Below are positions 14,661-21,723 of a stretch of 21,723 bases of DNA, one piece after another. Position 1 is the stretch's first letter. Each line of letters starts with the position of its first letter. Location: the NCBI GenBank assembly GCA_005772945.1, contig SXIE01000088.1, positions 1-21,723 on the forward strand, written 5' to 3'. The notes below the pieces were generated by a model that did not search any database, was not told where the DNA came from, and saw only the letters and a list, made by a program, of their open reading frames with translations. The position numbers were made by a program, and so were the translations under genes. The DNA is from Pseudomonadota bacterium. Lineage in GTDB: Bacteria > Myxococcota > UBA9042 > PHBI01.

Positions 14661-17290
14661 CGTGCGTCGAATCGCCGGCGATCGCGCCGGAACTTCTTGC
14701 GCCCGCCGGAACGTGGGAGTCCCTCATCGCCGCGCTCGGTGCGGGTACGGACAGCGTCTACTTCGGTTTGGACGACGGCTTCAACGCGCGAGCGCGCGCC
14801 AAGAACTTCGGCGTCGAGGAGCTGCCGGCGATCGTTCGCACGTGCCATGCCGCCGGTGCGCGCGCTTACCTGACGCTGAATACGCTCGTCTTCGAAGAGG
14901 AGCTCGCGGTCGTCGAGGGGCTCTTGCGGCAGATCGGCGCGAGCGGGGTCGACGCGCTGATCGTCCAGGATCCGGCCGTCTGCCTCATCGCGCGCCGCTT
15001 GGTGCCCGAGCTCGAGCTGCACGCGTCGACGCAGATGACGATCTCGAGTCCCGACGCGGCGCGCTTTGCCGAGCGCCTCGGGGTGACGCGCATCGTCGTG
15101 CCGCGCGAGCTGTCAGTCGCGGAGATCCGGACCTTTCGTGCGGGCACGGCGCTCGAGCTCGAGGTCTTCGTCCACGGCGCGCTGTGCATGTCGTGGTCGG
15201 GGCAGTGCCTGACGAGCGAGGCCTGGGGCGGGCGCTCGGCCAATCGCGGGCAGTGCGCACAGTCGTGTCGTTTGCCGTATGACCTCTGGGTCGACGGCGG
15301 CCAGGTGGCACTCGGGGCGGGCGACGAGCGCCTGCGGTACCTCCTCAGCCCGAGGGATCTGGCGGGTCACGCCGCGGTCCCCGAGCTGGCCGCGATCGGC
15401 GTCCACACGCTCAAGATCGAGGGGCGCCTGAAGGGTCCGGCCTACGTCGCGACGACCGTCGGCGGCCTGCGGAGATGGCTCACGGCGATCGGCGCGGGGC
15501 AGCACGAGACGCCCGCGGCGCGGGAGCAACTGGCGCTCGATCTGGCCGAGGCCGAGCGCGTCTATTCCCGCGGATTCACAACGGGTTTCCTGGGTGGCGT
15601 CGATCACCAGACGCTTGTCGACGGCCGTTACCCCAAGCACCGCGGGGCGCTCCTCGGGCGTGTGCGGGAGGTCCGCGGGCACACGGTGATTGTTACGCAC
15701 ACCAACGATCTCGCGGCGCTCGGGGAAGCGCGCGCGAACGTCGCCCCCGCGAGTCCCGCCTGCATTCCGGCGCGCGGCATGGGCGTCGTCTTCGACGGCG
15801 GCAATCCCGAGGACACGAACGAAGCGGGCGGCCCGCTCTTCGACGTTGCGCCGCTCGGCGACGGCTGGCGCCTGACGTTCGGGACGCCGGGGCCGGACCT
15901 AACGCGCGTCGCGATCGGCCAGCGCGTGTGGGTCAACAGCGATCTGGCGGCGGAGAATCGGGCGCAGCGGCTCGTGAAAGCGGGGACGCCGAAGGGGCGA
16001 ATCGGCGTAACGCTGACGGTGTCCGGACGTCTTGGTGAGCCGCTGCGAGCCATGTTGCAGACCGTCTCCGGGCGCGCGCGTTTCCTCGAAACGACCGGCA
16101 CGACGGTGGCCCCGCTCGGCGCGGCGACCACCGCGGGCCTCGACGAGTCGATGCTCACCGACAAGCTCGGCGCGCTCGGCGGGAGCCTCTTTCACCTCGC
16201 GGCGCTCGATCGCGCCGGCCTCGCGGAGGGCCTCTTCGTCGCGCCGAGCGAGCTCAAGGCGCTGCGCCGGACCCTGGTCGCGGCGCTGGAGGAGGCCGTG
16301 CTCGCGCCGCCCGCCCGCACCATGCCCACCTCGGCGGTAGTCCCCGAGCTGCGCGCCGAGCTCGCGGCCGCCGCAGCGACGCCCGCGCCCTCGTCTCCGC
16401 ACGCGGCGCCAGCCACTGCGCCATCGCCTTCGATGATTCCGCTCTGCCGCCTCGACGCGCACCTCGACGCCGCGATCGCGCTCGGCCTGCCCGAGGTGGC
16501 CCTCGACTGGATGGAGCTGGTCGGCCTCGGGCGTGCCGTCGAGCGGGCGCGCGCCGCCGGTCTGCGGGTGACGCTTGCGACGACGCGCGTGCAGAAACCG
16601 GGCGAAGAGCGGATCGATCAACGCCTCCAGCGCCTCACGCCCGACGCCTATCTGGTGCGCCATTGGGGTGGCCTCATGGCGGCCGCGTCGCCGACCGATC
16701 CGGCGCTCCGCGGACACGCGGTCCACGGCGACTTCAGCCTCAACGTCACGAATAGTTTGAGTGCAAACCTTCTCCTCGGCCTCGGCCTCGCCACCGTCAC
16801 GGCCTCGCACGACCTCGACGAAGCGCAGCTCTTCGGCCTGCTCGCGGGCGTCGATCCCTCACGCGTCGCGATCGTCCTTCACCACCACATCCCAACCTTC
16901 CACACCGAGCACTGCGTCTACGCCCACACGCTCTCGACCGGCACCGACTGGCAGAGCTGCGGCCGCCCCTGCGACCGCCATCGCCTGAGCCTCCGCGACC
17001 CCAAGGGGCTCCTCCATCCGGTCATCACCGACGTCGGCTGCCGCAACACCGTCTTCGAAGCGCGCGCGCAATCGGCCGCCGCGCTCGTCCCGCGCCTCCT
17101 CGCCGCCGGCGTTCGCCACTACCGCGTCGAGCTCGTACGCGAGTCCCAAGCCGAAGCCGAGACGGTCCTGACGGCCTACCGCGAGCTGCTCGCCGGCCGC
17201 CTGACCCCGAAGGTTTGCACCCAAACAATCGGCGCCCACGAGCAGTTTGGGGTCGTGCGCGGCATCGCGACCAGCGCGCGCTCTCCCTGA
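14657..17290 (+). CDS. Long U32-family protein (RlhA/TrhP-like hydroxylation enzyme) with C-terminal Cys-rich domain
   Basis: U32 proteins were named peptidases, but characterised members (RlhA, TrhP, UbiU/UbiV) take part in prephenate- or O2-independent hydroxylation of RNA or quinones and several carry a 4Fe-4S cluster. Here 877 residues begin with ELLAPAGTWESLIAAL (12-27). The signature EVFVHGALCMSWSGQC (169-184) supplies C177 and C184, followed by GRSANRGQCAQSC with C200 and C204; this fits the U32 cluster. The middle (about 300-600) holds beta-rich DUF3656-like sequence, and an Ala/Pro linker at about 560-595 precedes a second barrel-like half. A second Cys set, C753 (HTEHC), C768 and C772 (SCGRPC) and C795 (GCRNT), matches the long form of the family. 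ATG 14657 overlaps the aminopeptidase stop. Substrate not determinable from sequence; 23S rRNA hydroxylation is the nearest guess. Confidence 0.88.
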   Translation: MTCVESPAIAPELLAPAGTWESLIAALGAGTDSVYFGLDDGFNARARAKNFGVEELPAIVRTCHAAGARAYLTLNTLVFEEELAVVEGLLRQIGASGVDALIVQDPAVCLIARRLVPELELHASTQMTISSPDAARFAERLGVTRIVVPRELSVAEIRTFRAGTALELEVFVHGALCMSWSGQCLTSEAWGGRSANRGQCAQSCRLPYDLWVDGGQVALGAGDERLRYLLSPRDLAGHAAVPELAAIGVHTLKIEGRLKGPAYVATTVGGLRRWLTAIGAGQHETPAAREQLALDLAEAERVYSRGFTTGFLGGVDHQTLVDGRYPKHRGALLGRVREVRGHTVIVTHTNDLAALGEARANVAPASPACIPARGMGVVFDGGNPEDTNEAGGPLFDVAPLGDGWRLTFGTPGPDLTRVAIGQRVWVNSDLAAENRAQRLVKAGTPKGRIGVTLTVSGRLGEPLRAMLQTVSGRARFLETTGTTVAPLGAATTAGLDESMLTDKLGALGGSLFHLAALDRAGLAEGLFVAPSELKALRRTLVAALEEAVLAPPARTMPTSAVVPELRAELAAAAATPAPSSPHAAPATAPSPSMIPLCRLDAHLDAAIALGLPEVALDWMELVGLGRAVERARAAGLRVTLATTRVQKPGEERIDQRLQRLTPDAYLVRHWGGLMAAASPTDPALRGHAVHGDFSLNVTNSLSANLLLGLGLATVTASHDLDEAQLFGLLAGVDPSRVAIVLHHHIPTFHTEHCVYAHTLSTGTDWQSCGRPCDRHRLSLRDPKGLLHPVITDVGCRNTVFEARAQSAAALVPRLLAAGVRHYRVELVRESQAEAETVLTAYRELLAGRLTPKVCTQTIGAHEQFGVVRGIATSARSP

Positions 17291-17300
17291 CGGCCGGGCG

Positions 17301-17317
17301 ACCGGCGCCGAGCCGGT
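17301..17317. terminator. GC-rich hairpin after the U32 gene
   Basis: ACCGGC-GCCGA-GCCGGT forms a perfect 6-bp stem with a 5-nt loop, 10 bp past the U32 stop. There is no T-tract, so it may slow or end transcription only weakly; the call is tentative. Confidence 0.3.
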
Positions 17318-17472
17318 GGTGCGACTTTGCCGACCGGTGGCGCACGCTTAGGGGGCGCCGTCGAGCGACGACTCCGAGCGAAAAGGCCCGGCTCGCCTCG
17401 ACGCGCCTGCGCCCTCGATGCTAGGTTACTCACGCCCGACAGACAGGGCGACACCGACAGCTTGGAGGCCTC

Positions 17473-19695
17473 ATGAACACTCTTGGATCACGCCTGCTGA
17501 CATGGACCGGGGTGTCCCTGGGCCTCCTCGCGGCGGCGGGCTGTGGCGAGACGGGCGCCCTAACCGACATCCCGGTGAGCTCGCCCGACGTCGCGCTCGA
17601 CACGGGCGTGGTCGGTGACGACACGGGCGTGGTCGGTGACGACACGGGCACAGTCGCCGACGGCACCGTCGCGACGAGCGACGAGACGTCCGTGGCGGAC
17701 GGGACGGTGCCGGACGCCGAGGTGGTCGAGCATCACGTCACGGGCGCCGCGGGGATGAGCGTCAACGTCCTCGACCCGACGACCAAGCTCGCCGTGTCCC
17801 TACGCGTGACCGACGAGCAGCGGCGCGCGGTGCCCAACGCCGAGGTCGTGGTCGGCGGCGCGAGCTTCCCGGTGACCGGCACGACCGCCGCGCTCACGGG
17901 CATCTCGGTCAGCGCGAGCCCGACGATCACTGTGCGCGCTCCGGGCTACGGCTCCGTGTCGCTGGTCCTCGATCCGACCCGCGCGCTCGCGGGCGTGAGC
18001 GTCATGTTGCGCGCCTACGAGGCCACCACCACCTTCGCCACCGTCCTGGGCGGGTCCCTCGCATTCGGGGGATCGAAGGTCACGATCGCGGCGGGCGGCG
18101 TGGTCGGTCCCAATGGCCAGCCCTACACCGGCAGCGTCACGGTCTCGGCCCTCGCGACCGACCTCGAGCGCGACCTCCTGGGCCCGATCGGCGGCCCGAC
18201 CGCCGCGGCTGTGGCCAAGCTCCCCGACCCGATCGTGCTGGTGGCCGACGGCGACGGCGCCAACGCCCCGAAGGCGACGATGCTCAAGCTCGCGTCGATC
18301 GTTACGGAGCTCAAAGGCGCCGCAGGCGAGACGCTGCAACCCGCGCCCGGCAAACCGGCCGAGGTGCAGTTCAAGCTGAGCAGCACCCTCGCGACCTACA
18401 TGCCGACGGCCTACCAGGCAGGCGCCAAGCTCGATGTCGCCTCGCGCGACGACGCCACCGGCAAGTGGAGCACCTCCGGCCAGTGCACCGTCGCCGGCGG
18501 TCCCACCGGCTGGACGTGCACGGCGAGCCTGCCGCACTTCTCCGAGGCGGCCGTCGTCCAGACGAACACCCAGGGCTGCCTTGTCGTGGGAAGCATCGAC
18601 CTCACCGTCGCCGAGGGCGAGGCGGTCGTCTGGCGCCAACAGTCCCTGATGGCGCCCTTCAACATTCCGCTCAAGGCGCACTTCTTCGATAACGCCGGCC
18701 AGCTCGGGATGTGCGCCATCGTGCCCCTCTCGTTGGGGACCACGGACCTGGTGATCCGCTACCAGACCGCGCCCGTGGGCACCCCCGTCCGCGCCAAGCC
18801 CAGCTTCGCGGCGGGGACCTCGCGCGTCACCAAGCACTTCTCGCCGGGCTACCCCTCGGACCAGAACCTCGCGGCCAAGACCGATCTCGACACCTCGTCG
18901 GCCGAGGGTTGCCTCCAGGCCTGCGGCGCCGCGCCCAAGCTCACGGTGGCGCTGACGCGCGCGCCCTCGCAGTCCGGGGGCGGCGAGCCGACCCCCATGC
19001 CGCCCCCGCCCGAGCCGACGCCACTTCCGGTGGTCGATCTGGCGACCGTCGACCTCGACCAGGACGGCGCCTCCGCGCTGGTCGACTGCGATGACAGCGA
19101 CCCGACGCGATCCCCGAGCTTCACCGATGTCTGCGCCGATGGCATCGACCAGAACTGCAACGGCAAGGACGCGCTATGCCCGATCACCTGCTTCGAGGCG
19201 GGCGTCGCATGTGGCGGGACCTGCCAGTTCCACCCCTCGACGCCCGAACAGCGGGCCTGCGTGGCCGCCTGCGTGACCGAGGCGCCGTTCACCTCGGAGT
19301 ACGAAGCCCAAGCCTGGAGCGCGCTCCAGGGCTGTATCGGCGGCTGTCCCGACGATGAGTGTGTGAATGCGACCTGCCAGGTCGCGCTTGCCGCGTGCCT
19401 GGGAGGCGCGCCGTGCGCGGTCGTGGCCCCGTGTTTGATGGGGTGTAAGCCGCTCCTCCAGCTCCGCACCCCGGACGCCTACAATGCGTGTGTCGGCGCA
19501 TGTCCGCCCGCGGCCGGCGACCAATCGCCGCTCATCGACGACATCTTGAGCTGCGTCGCGCCCGACTGCGACGCTGGCCTGACCTGCGCCGCGACCGCCG
19601 AGTCCCCGGTGTCGACCTGTGGCGGGGAGGACCTCGGGTGCTACGCAGGCGTCCCCGAGTGCACCGCCGCCTTTGCCGCCTGCTTCAATCCCTGA
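17473..19695 (+). CDS. Large lipoprotein with MopE-like metal-binding motif and Cys-rich C-terminus
   Basis: A 740-residue surface or periplasmic lipoprotein. The signal peptide ends at lipobox AAGC (C24). An Asp/Thr/Gly linker (about 25-90) includes three 7-residue repeats from residue 43. Beta-rich sequence with a carboxypeptidase-regulatory-like segment follows (LRVTDEQRRAVPNAEVVVGG). Residues about 535-565 carry VDCDDSDPT and DGIDQNCNG, the putative metal-binding motif shared with methanotroph MopE and common in myxobacterial surface proteins. The remainder (about 570-740) is Cys-rich, with recurring C-x3-C pairs such as CVAAC, CIGGC, CVGAC, likely disulfide-bonded. GGAGG 5 nt before the ATG makes the start firm. 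Role unknown; adhesion, metal binding or surface display are plausible. The next lipoprotein starts 31 bp after its stop. Confidence 0.85.
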   Translation: MNTLGSRLLTWTGVSLGLLAAAGCGETGALTDIPVSSPDVALDTGVVGDDTGVVGDDTGTVADGTVATSDETSVADGTVPDAEVVEHHVTGAAGMSVNVLDPTTKLAVSLRVTDEQRRAVPNAEVVVGGASFPVTGTTAALTGISVSASPTITVRAPGYGSVSLVLDPTRALAGVSVMLRAYEATTTFATVLGGSLAFGGSKVTIAAGGVVGPNGQPYTGSVTVSALATDLERDLLGPIGGPTAAAVAKLPDPIVLVADGDGANAPKATMLKLASIVTELKGAAGETLQPAPGKPAEVQFKLSSTLATYMPTAYQAGAKLDVASRDDATGKWSTSGQCTVAGGPTGWTCTASLPHFSEAAVVQTNTQGCLVVGSIDLTVAEGEAVVWRQQSLMAPFNIPLKAHFFDNAGQLGMCAIVPLSLGTTDLVIRYQTAPVGTPVRAKPSFAAGTSRVTKHFSPGYPSDQNLAAKTDLDTSSAEGCLQACGAAPKLTVALTRAPSQSGGGEPTPMPPPPEPTPLPVVDLATVDLDQDGASALVDCDDSDPTRSPSFTDVCADGIDQNCNGKDALCPITCFEAGVACGGTCQFHPSTPEQRACVAACVTEAPFTSEYEAQAWSALQGCIGGCPDDECVNATCQVALAACLGGAPCAVVAPCLMGCKPLLQLRTPDAYNACVGACPPAAGDQSPLIDDILSCVAPDCDAGLTCAATAESPVSTCGGEDLGCYAGVPECTAAFAACFNP
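17599..17661 (+). repeat. Three tandem 21-bp units encoding DTGVVGD
   Basis: Units at 17599-17619 and 17620-17640 are identical; 17641-17661 is diverged (DTGTVAD). They lie in the linker that follows the lipidated Cys and may vary in copy number, altering the distance of the domain from the membrane. Confidence 0.9.
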
Positions 19696-19726
19696 CGCCA
19701 GACCCCCCTCTCCAGGAGACCTGATC

Positions 19727-20794
19727 ATGCATGCAGAACCAACGTGGACGCGACTCGGGCTGGCGTGGGGAATCTGGGCCTTCGGGGCGCTGCTGGTGGC
19801 CGCCGCGGGTTGCGCGCCGCCTCCGTCTGCCGATCTCCACACCCTGGCAAGGAAGATCGACCTCGAGGATGAATGCTCCGAAGGCCCGAACGGCGAGGTA
19901 GAGTCGATCGAGTGGGAACACGACTTGCCCGATGAGTCGCCGACGGGCGAGTACGACTGGGTCGTCACCACCGAGTCCTTTCGGGGCATCACCGCGGACG
20001 AGGCCGAGCTCCGGGGGCTAGACGAAAGGGTCGATTTCGAGGTCGACCCGGACCGGTGTCCTTTGCGGGCCACGCTCAGGGTATCGGACTACGACCAGGA
20101 AAAGTACGGGACGAGTCAGACGAGCAGCGTCTGTCTCGATGCGCAGTGCAAGGCGATCGATTGCGATGATTGGAGTTCCGAACGCGCGACGCCGATCGCG
20201 GTCGACACGCCCGCGGACGGCGCGCAGGCCGCGCGCACGGTGAAATGTCAGAAGGTGACCTACCGCGAGATCCACGGGGTCCCCGAGCTGACCTGGGTCC
20301 TGCGGTCAGCCTTCAGCTACGCGCTATCGTCCGAGCCGACCGTGCTCGCTCACCGCTATGGCGCTCCGGCGGGCCCGACCGTGGCCAAGGGCAGCGACTT
20401 CGACGCCGAGTTCCACCCCGATATCGCGAACCCCAAGGAGATCGCATCGGACACGTCCGTCGCCCTCAGGCTCCCCTTGCGCATGACGTTGGACGACCTG
20501 GTACCGGCGCCGCCCGCCACGAACCCGTCATACCTGCAGGCCGGCTGGACGTTCAACGCCTATACGGTCGGCTGCGCCGTCAAGCAGTCGACCCTGCACG
20601 CCGCCATCAAGCAGGCGCTGGGCGGAACGCCCATCGGCACGCGCACCTTGCACCTCGTGTTCAACGAGACCGACTTCGCGGTGCCGGTCGGCGAGAACGG
20701 CTGGTGCTACTACCTCGCCGACGAGGGCTCGAACCCGACCTTCGATCCCAACAGGTCGACCGACACCGGCAAGGAGTGCGTGAAGGCCTTCTGA
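19727..20794 (+). CDS. Lipoprotein, function unknown
   Basis: No family recognised. The 355-residue product has a signal peptide with lipobox AAGC (C29), an acidic N-terminal mature region (residues 40-110, many Asp/Glu), and Cys residues spaced through the chain (for example CLDAQCKAIDC near 136-146, and GCAVK, WCYYLADEG, ECVKAF towards the end) that could form disulfides. The C-terminal half looks globular with alternating beta segments (RTLHLVFNETDFAVPVG). AGGAG about 9 nt before ATG 19727 supports the start. It follows the MopE-like lipoprotein after 31 bp and is probably cotranscribed, suggesting the two work at the same cell surface. It converges on the TPR gene with 6 bp between stops. 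Confidence 0.78.
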   Translation: MHAEPTWTRLGLAWGIWAFGALLVAAAGCAPPPSADLHTLARKIDLEDECSEGPNGEVESIEWEHDLPDESPTGEYDWVVTTESFRGITADEAELRGLDERVDFEVDPDRCPLRATLRVSDYDQEKYGTSQTSSVCLDAQCKAIDCDDWSSERATPIAVDTPADGAQAARTVKCQKVTYREIHGVPELTWVLRSAFSYALSSEPTVLAHRYGAPAGPTVAKGSDFDAEFHPDIANPKEIASDTSVALRLPLRMTLDDLVPAPPATNPSYLQAGWTFNAYTVGCAVKQSTLHAAIKQALGGTPIGTRTLHLVFNETDFAVPVGENGWCYYLADEGSNPTFDPNRSTDTGKECVKAF

Positions 20795-20800
20795 GCCTCG

Positions 20801-21723
20801 TCAGTGAACCCGCGTCGCCTGCTCGACCGCCTCGTGCACGCGGGCTTCGGCGGCGCGCACGCGCGCACGCTCGCCCGCCTCGGTGTCGTCGGTCCGGAAG
20901 AAGAGATCGGCGAGCCGGTCGTGGACCCACGGCACATGTCCGAGGAAGCGCAGCGCCTCGTGCATCTCGCGGATGGCCACCCCCAGATCGCCGGCCATTT
21001 CGGCGCGCTTGCTGCGCAAGAGGTGGTACTCGCCGCGCGGCCACGCGCCGACGATCGGCAGGCGCGAAAGGCGCTCGATCGCGTCGTTCATCCACTCGCT
21101 GCGCCCGACGTGCTCGGCCGCCTTGCCGGCCAAGAGCAGCGCCTCGACCGCGCGCTCGGGCGCCTCGGCGGGCGCGCGATCGGCCGACGCCAAGAAGAGG
21201 AACCACGCGCGCAGCGGTCCTTTCTCCTTGCCGGTGCCAGCCCCCGCGAGTTCCACACGCCCCTGGAACATGTAGCCAAGGCGCTCCCACTCGCCGCACT
21301 CGCGCGGATCGGAGGCAAGTCCGGCGCGTCCGAGGCACTCGTCGGCGAGCTTGCCGAGGACCTTCAGGTCGTCCGCGATGCGCGTCCCGAAGGCCTCGTA
21401 AACCCGCGTATCGTCAGGAAAACGCGCAACGGCCCAGGCTAGGAGGCGCCGCGCGGCGTCGGTGTCGCCGCGATCCAAGATGCGCGGAGCCGCCTCGATC
21501 GCGCGGCGCGCGTCCTTGCTGAAGTAGCGCGCGAGCAGGTCCGCGCGCGTGCGCAGCGAGAGGACCAGCTGCAGCGCCCGTGTCGGGGAATTGCCGCCCT
21601 GCGACGCGATCGCCTCGACGTAATCGGCCGCCGCCGCATCGTCGCCACGCGCCGCGGCTCGGCGCGCCTGCGCCTCGAGCGCCTGCGGCTCGAAGGGCGC
21701 CAGCGCGAGCGCGCGCTGACCCC
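20801..21723 (-). CDS. Tetratricopeptide-like repeat protein (5' end outside window)
   Basis: The frame is open to the right edge, giving 306 C-terminal residues of a longer protein. It is almost entirely helical with repeated helix pairs of TPR type: DTDAARRLLAWAVARFPDD followed by TRVYEAFG, and EAPERAVEALLLAGKAAEH, AIREMHEALRFLG, then VHDRLADLF. Such repeats form a right-handed superhelix used for protein binding. No catalytic motif, signal peptide or membrane segment is visible in the part present. Its start and full domain plan are unknown. It ends convergent with the lipoprotein at 20794. Confidence 0.7.
   Translation of the reverse strand, partial: GQRALALAPFEPQALEAQARRAAARGDDAAAADYVEAIASQGGNSPTRALQLVLSLRTRADLLARYFSKDARRAIEAAPRILDRGDTDAARRLLAWAVARFPDDTRVYEAFGTRIADDLKVLGKLADECLGRAGLASDPRECGEWERLGYMFQGRVELAGAGTGKEKGPLRAWFLFLASADRAPAEAPERAVEALLLAGKAAEHVGRSEWMNDAIERLSRLPIVGAWPRGEYHLLRSKRAEMAGDLGVAIREMHEALRFLGHVPWVHDRLADLFFRTDDTEAGERARVRAAEARVHEAVEQATRVH

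Noticed and set aside
17800..18837. 345-codon minus-strand frame across the MopE-like lipoprotein
   Set aside because: His/Arg/Gly-rich shadow of a gene with a clear signal peptide and Shine-Dalgarno.

Overview
The window is very GC-rich and densely coded. It carries many secreted lipoproteins with low-complexity Asp/Thr/Gly/Pro linkers, a MopE-like DCDDSDP/Cys-rich protein, TPR and GGDEF proteins, and frequent 4-bp ATGA gene overlaps. This style suggests a member of the Myxococcota (the former Deltaproteobacteria, Polyangia-like). That assignment is inferred from gene content and composition; no rRNA or other marker gene is present. I saw no tRNA, rRNA, CRISPR array, insertion sequence or phage gene.

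Layout. (1) Positions 2-4054, plus strand: a tightly overlapping four-gene chain holding the C-terminal part of a soluble lytic transglycosylase, a stand-alone receiver (REC) protein, a complete arginine deiminase and a putative lipoprotein. (2) Positions 4055-4674: a gene-poor stretch with a minus-strand gene start (4463) whose product resembles the N-terminus of proteins linked to extracellular contractile injection systems but has no recognisable remainder. (3) Positions 4675-5586, plus strand: a lipoprotein of the SGNH-hydrolase type. (4) Positions 5628-8217, minus strand: a ferrous-iron uptake operon feoA-feoB-small Cys-rich membrane protein, each junction being an ATGA overlap. A promoter overlapped by a Fur-box-like palindrome lies directly upstream. 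(5) Positions 8315-8551, plus strand: a small DUF2007-type protein divergent from feo. (6) Positions 8585-12549, minus strand: two adjacent P-loop ATPases of different families (11284-12549 and 9910-11244), then a diguanylate cyclase with intact active and inhibitory sites, then a small lipoprotein. (7) Positions 12680-17290, plus strand: a LOG-family nucleotide phosphoribohydrolase, an M18 zinc aminopeptidase and a long U32-family protein, the last two overlapping by ATGA. (8) Positions 17473-20794, plus strand: two lipoproteins. A partial TPR-type protein converges on them from the right edge.

How the parts fit. The feo block is a self-contained Fe(II) importer whose control can be read from the sequence. 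The rest is cell-envelope and housekeeping material mixed with signalling genes. The least explained unit is the pair of ATPases, which have no effector or known partner nearby. A roughly 50-bp non-coding sequence occurs twice, at 9850-9900 and 13271-13321, flanking the ATPase/LOG block, and is the clearest structure not explained by genes.
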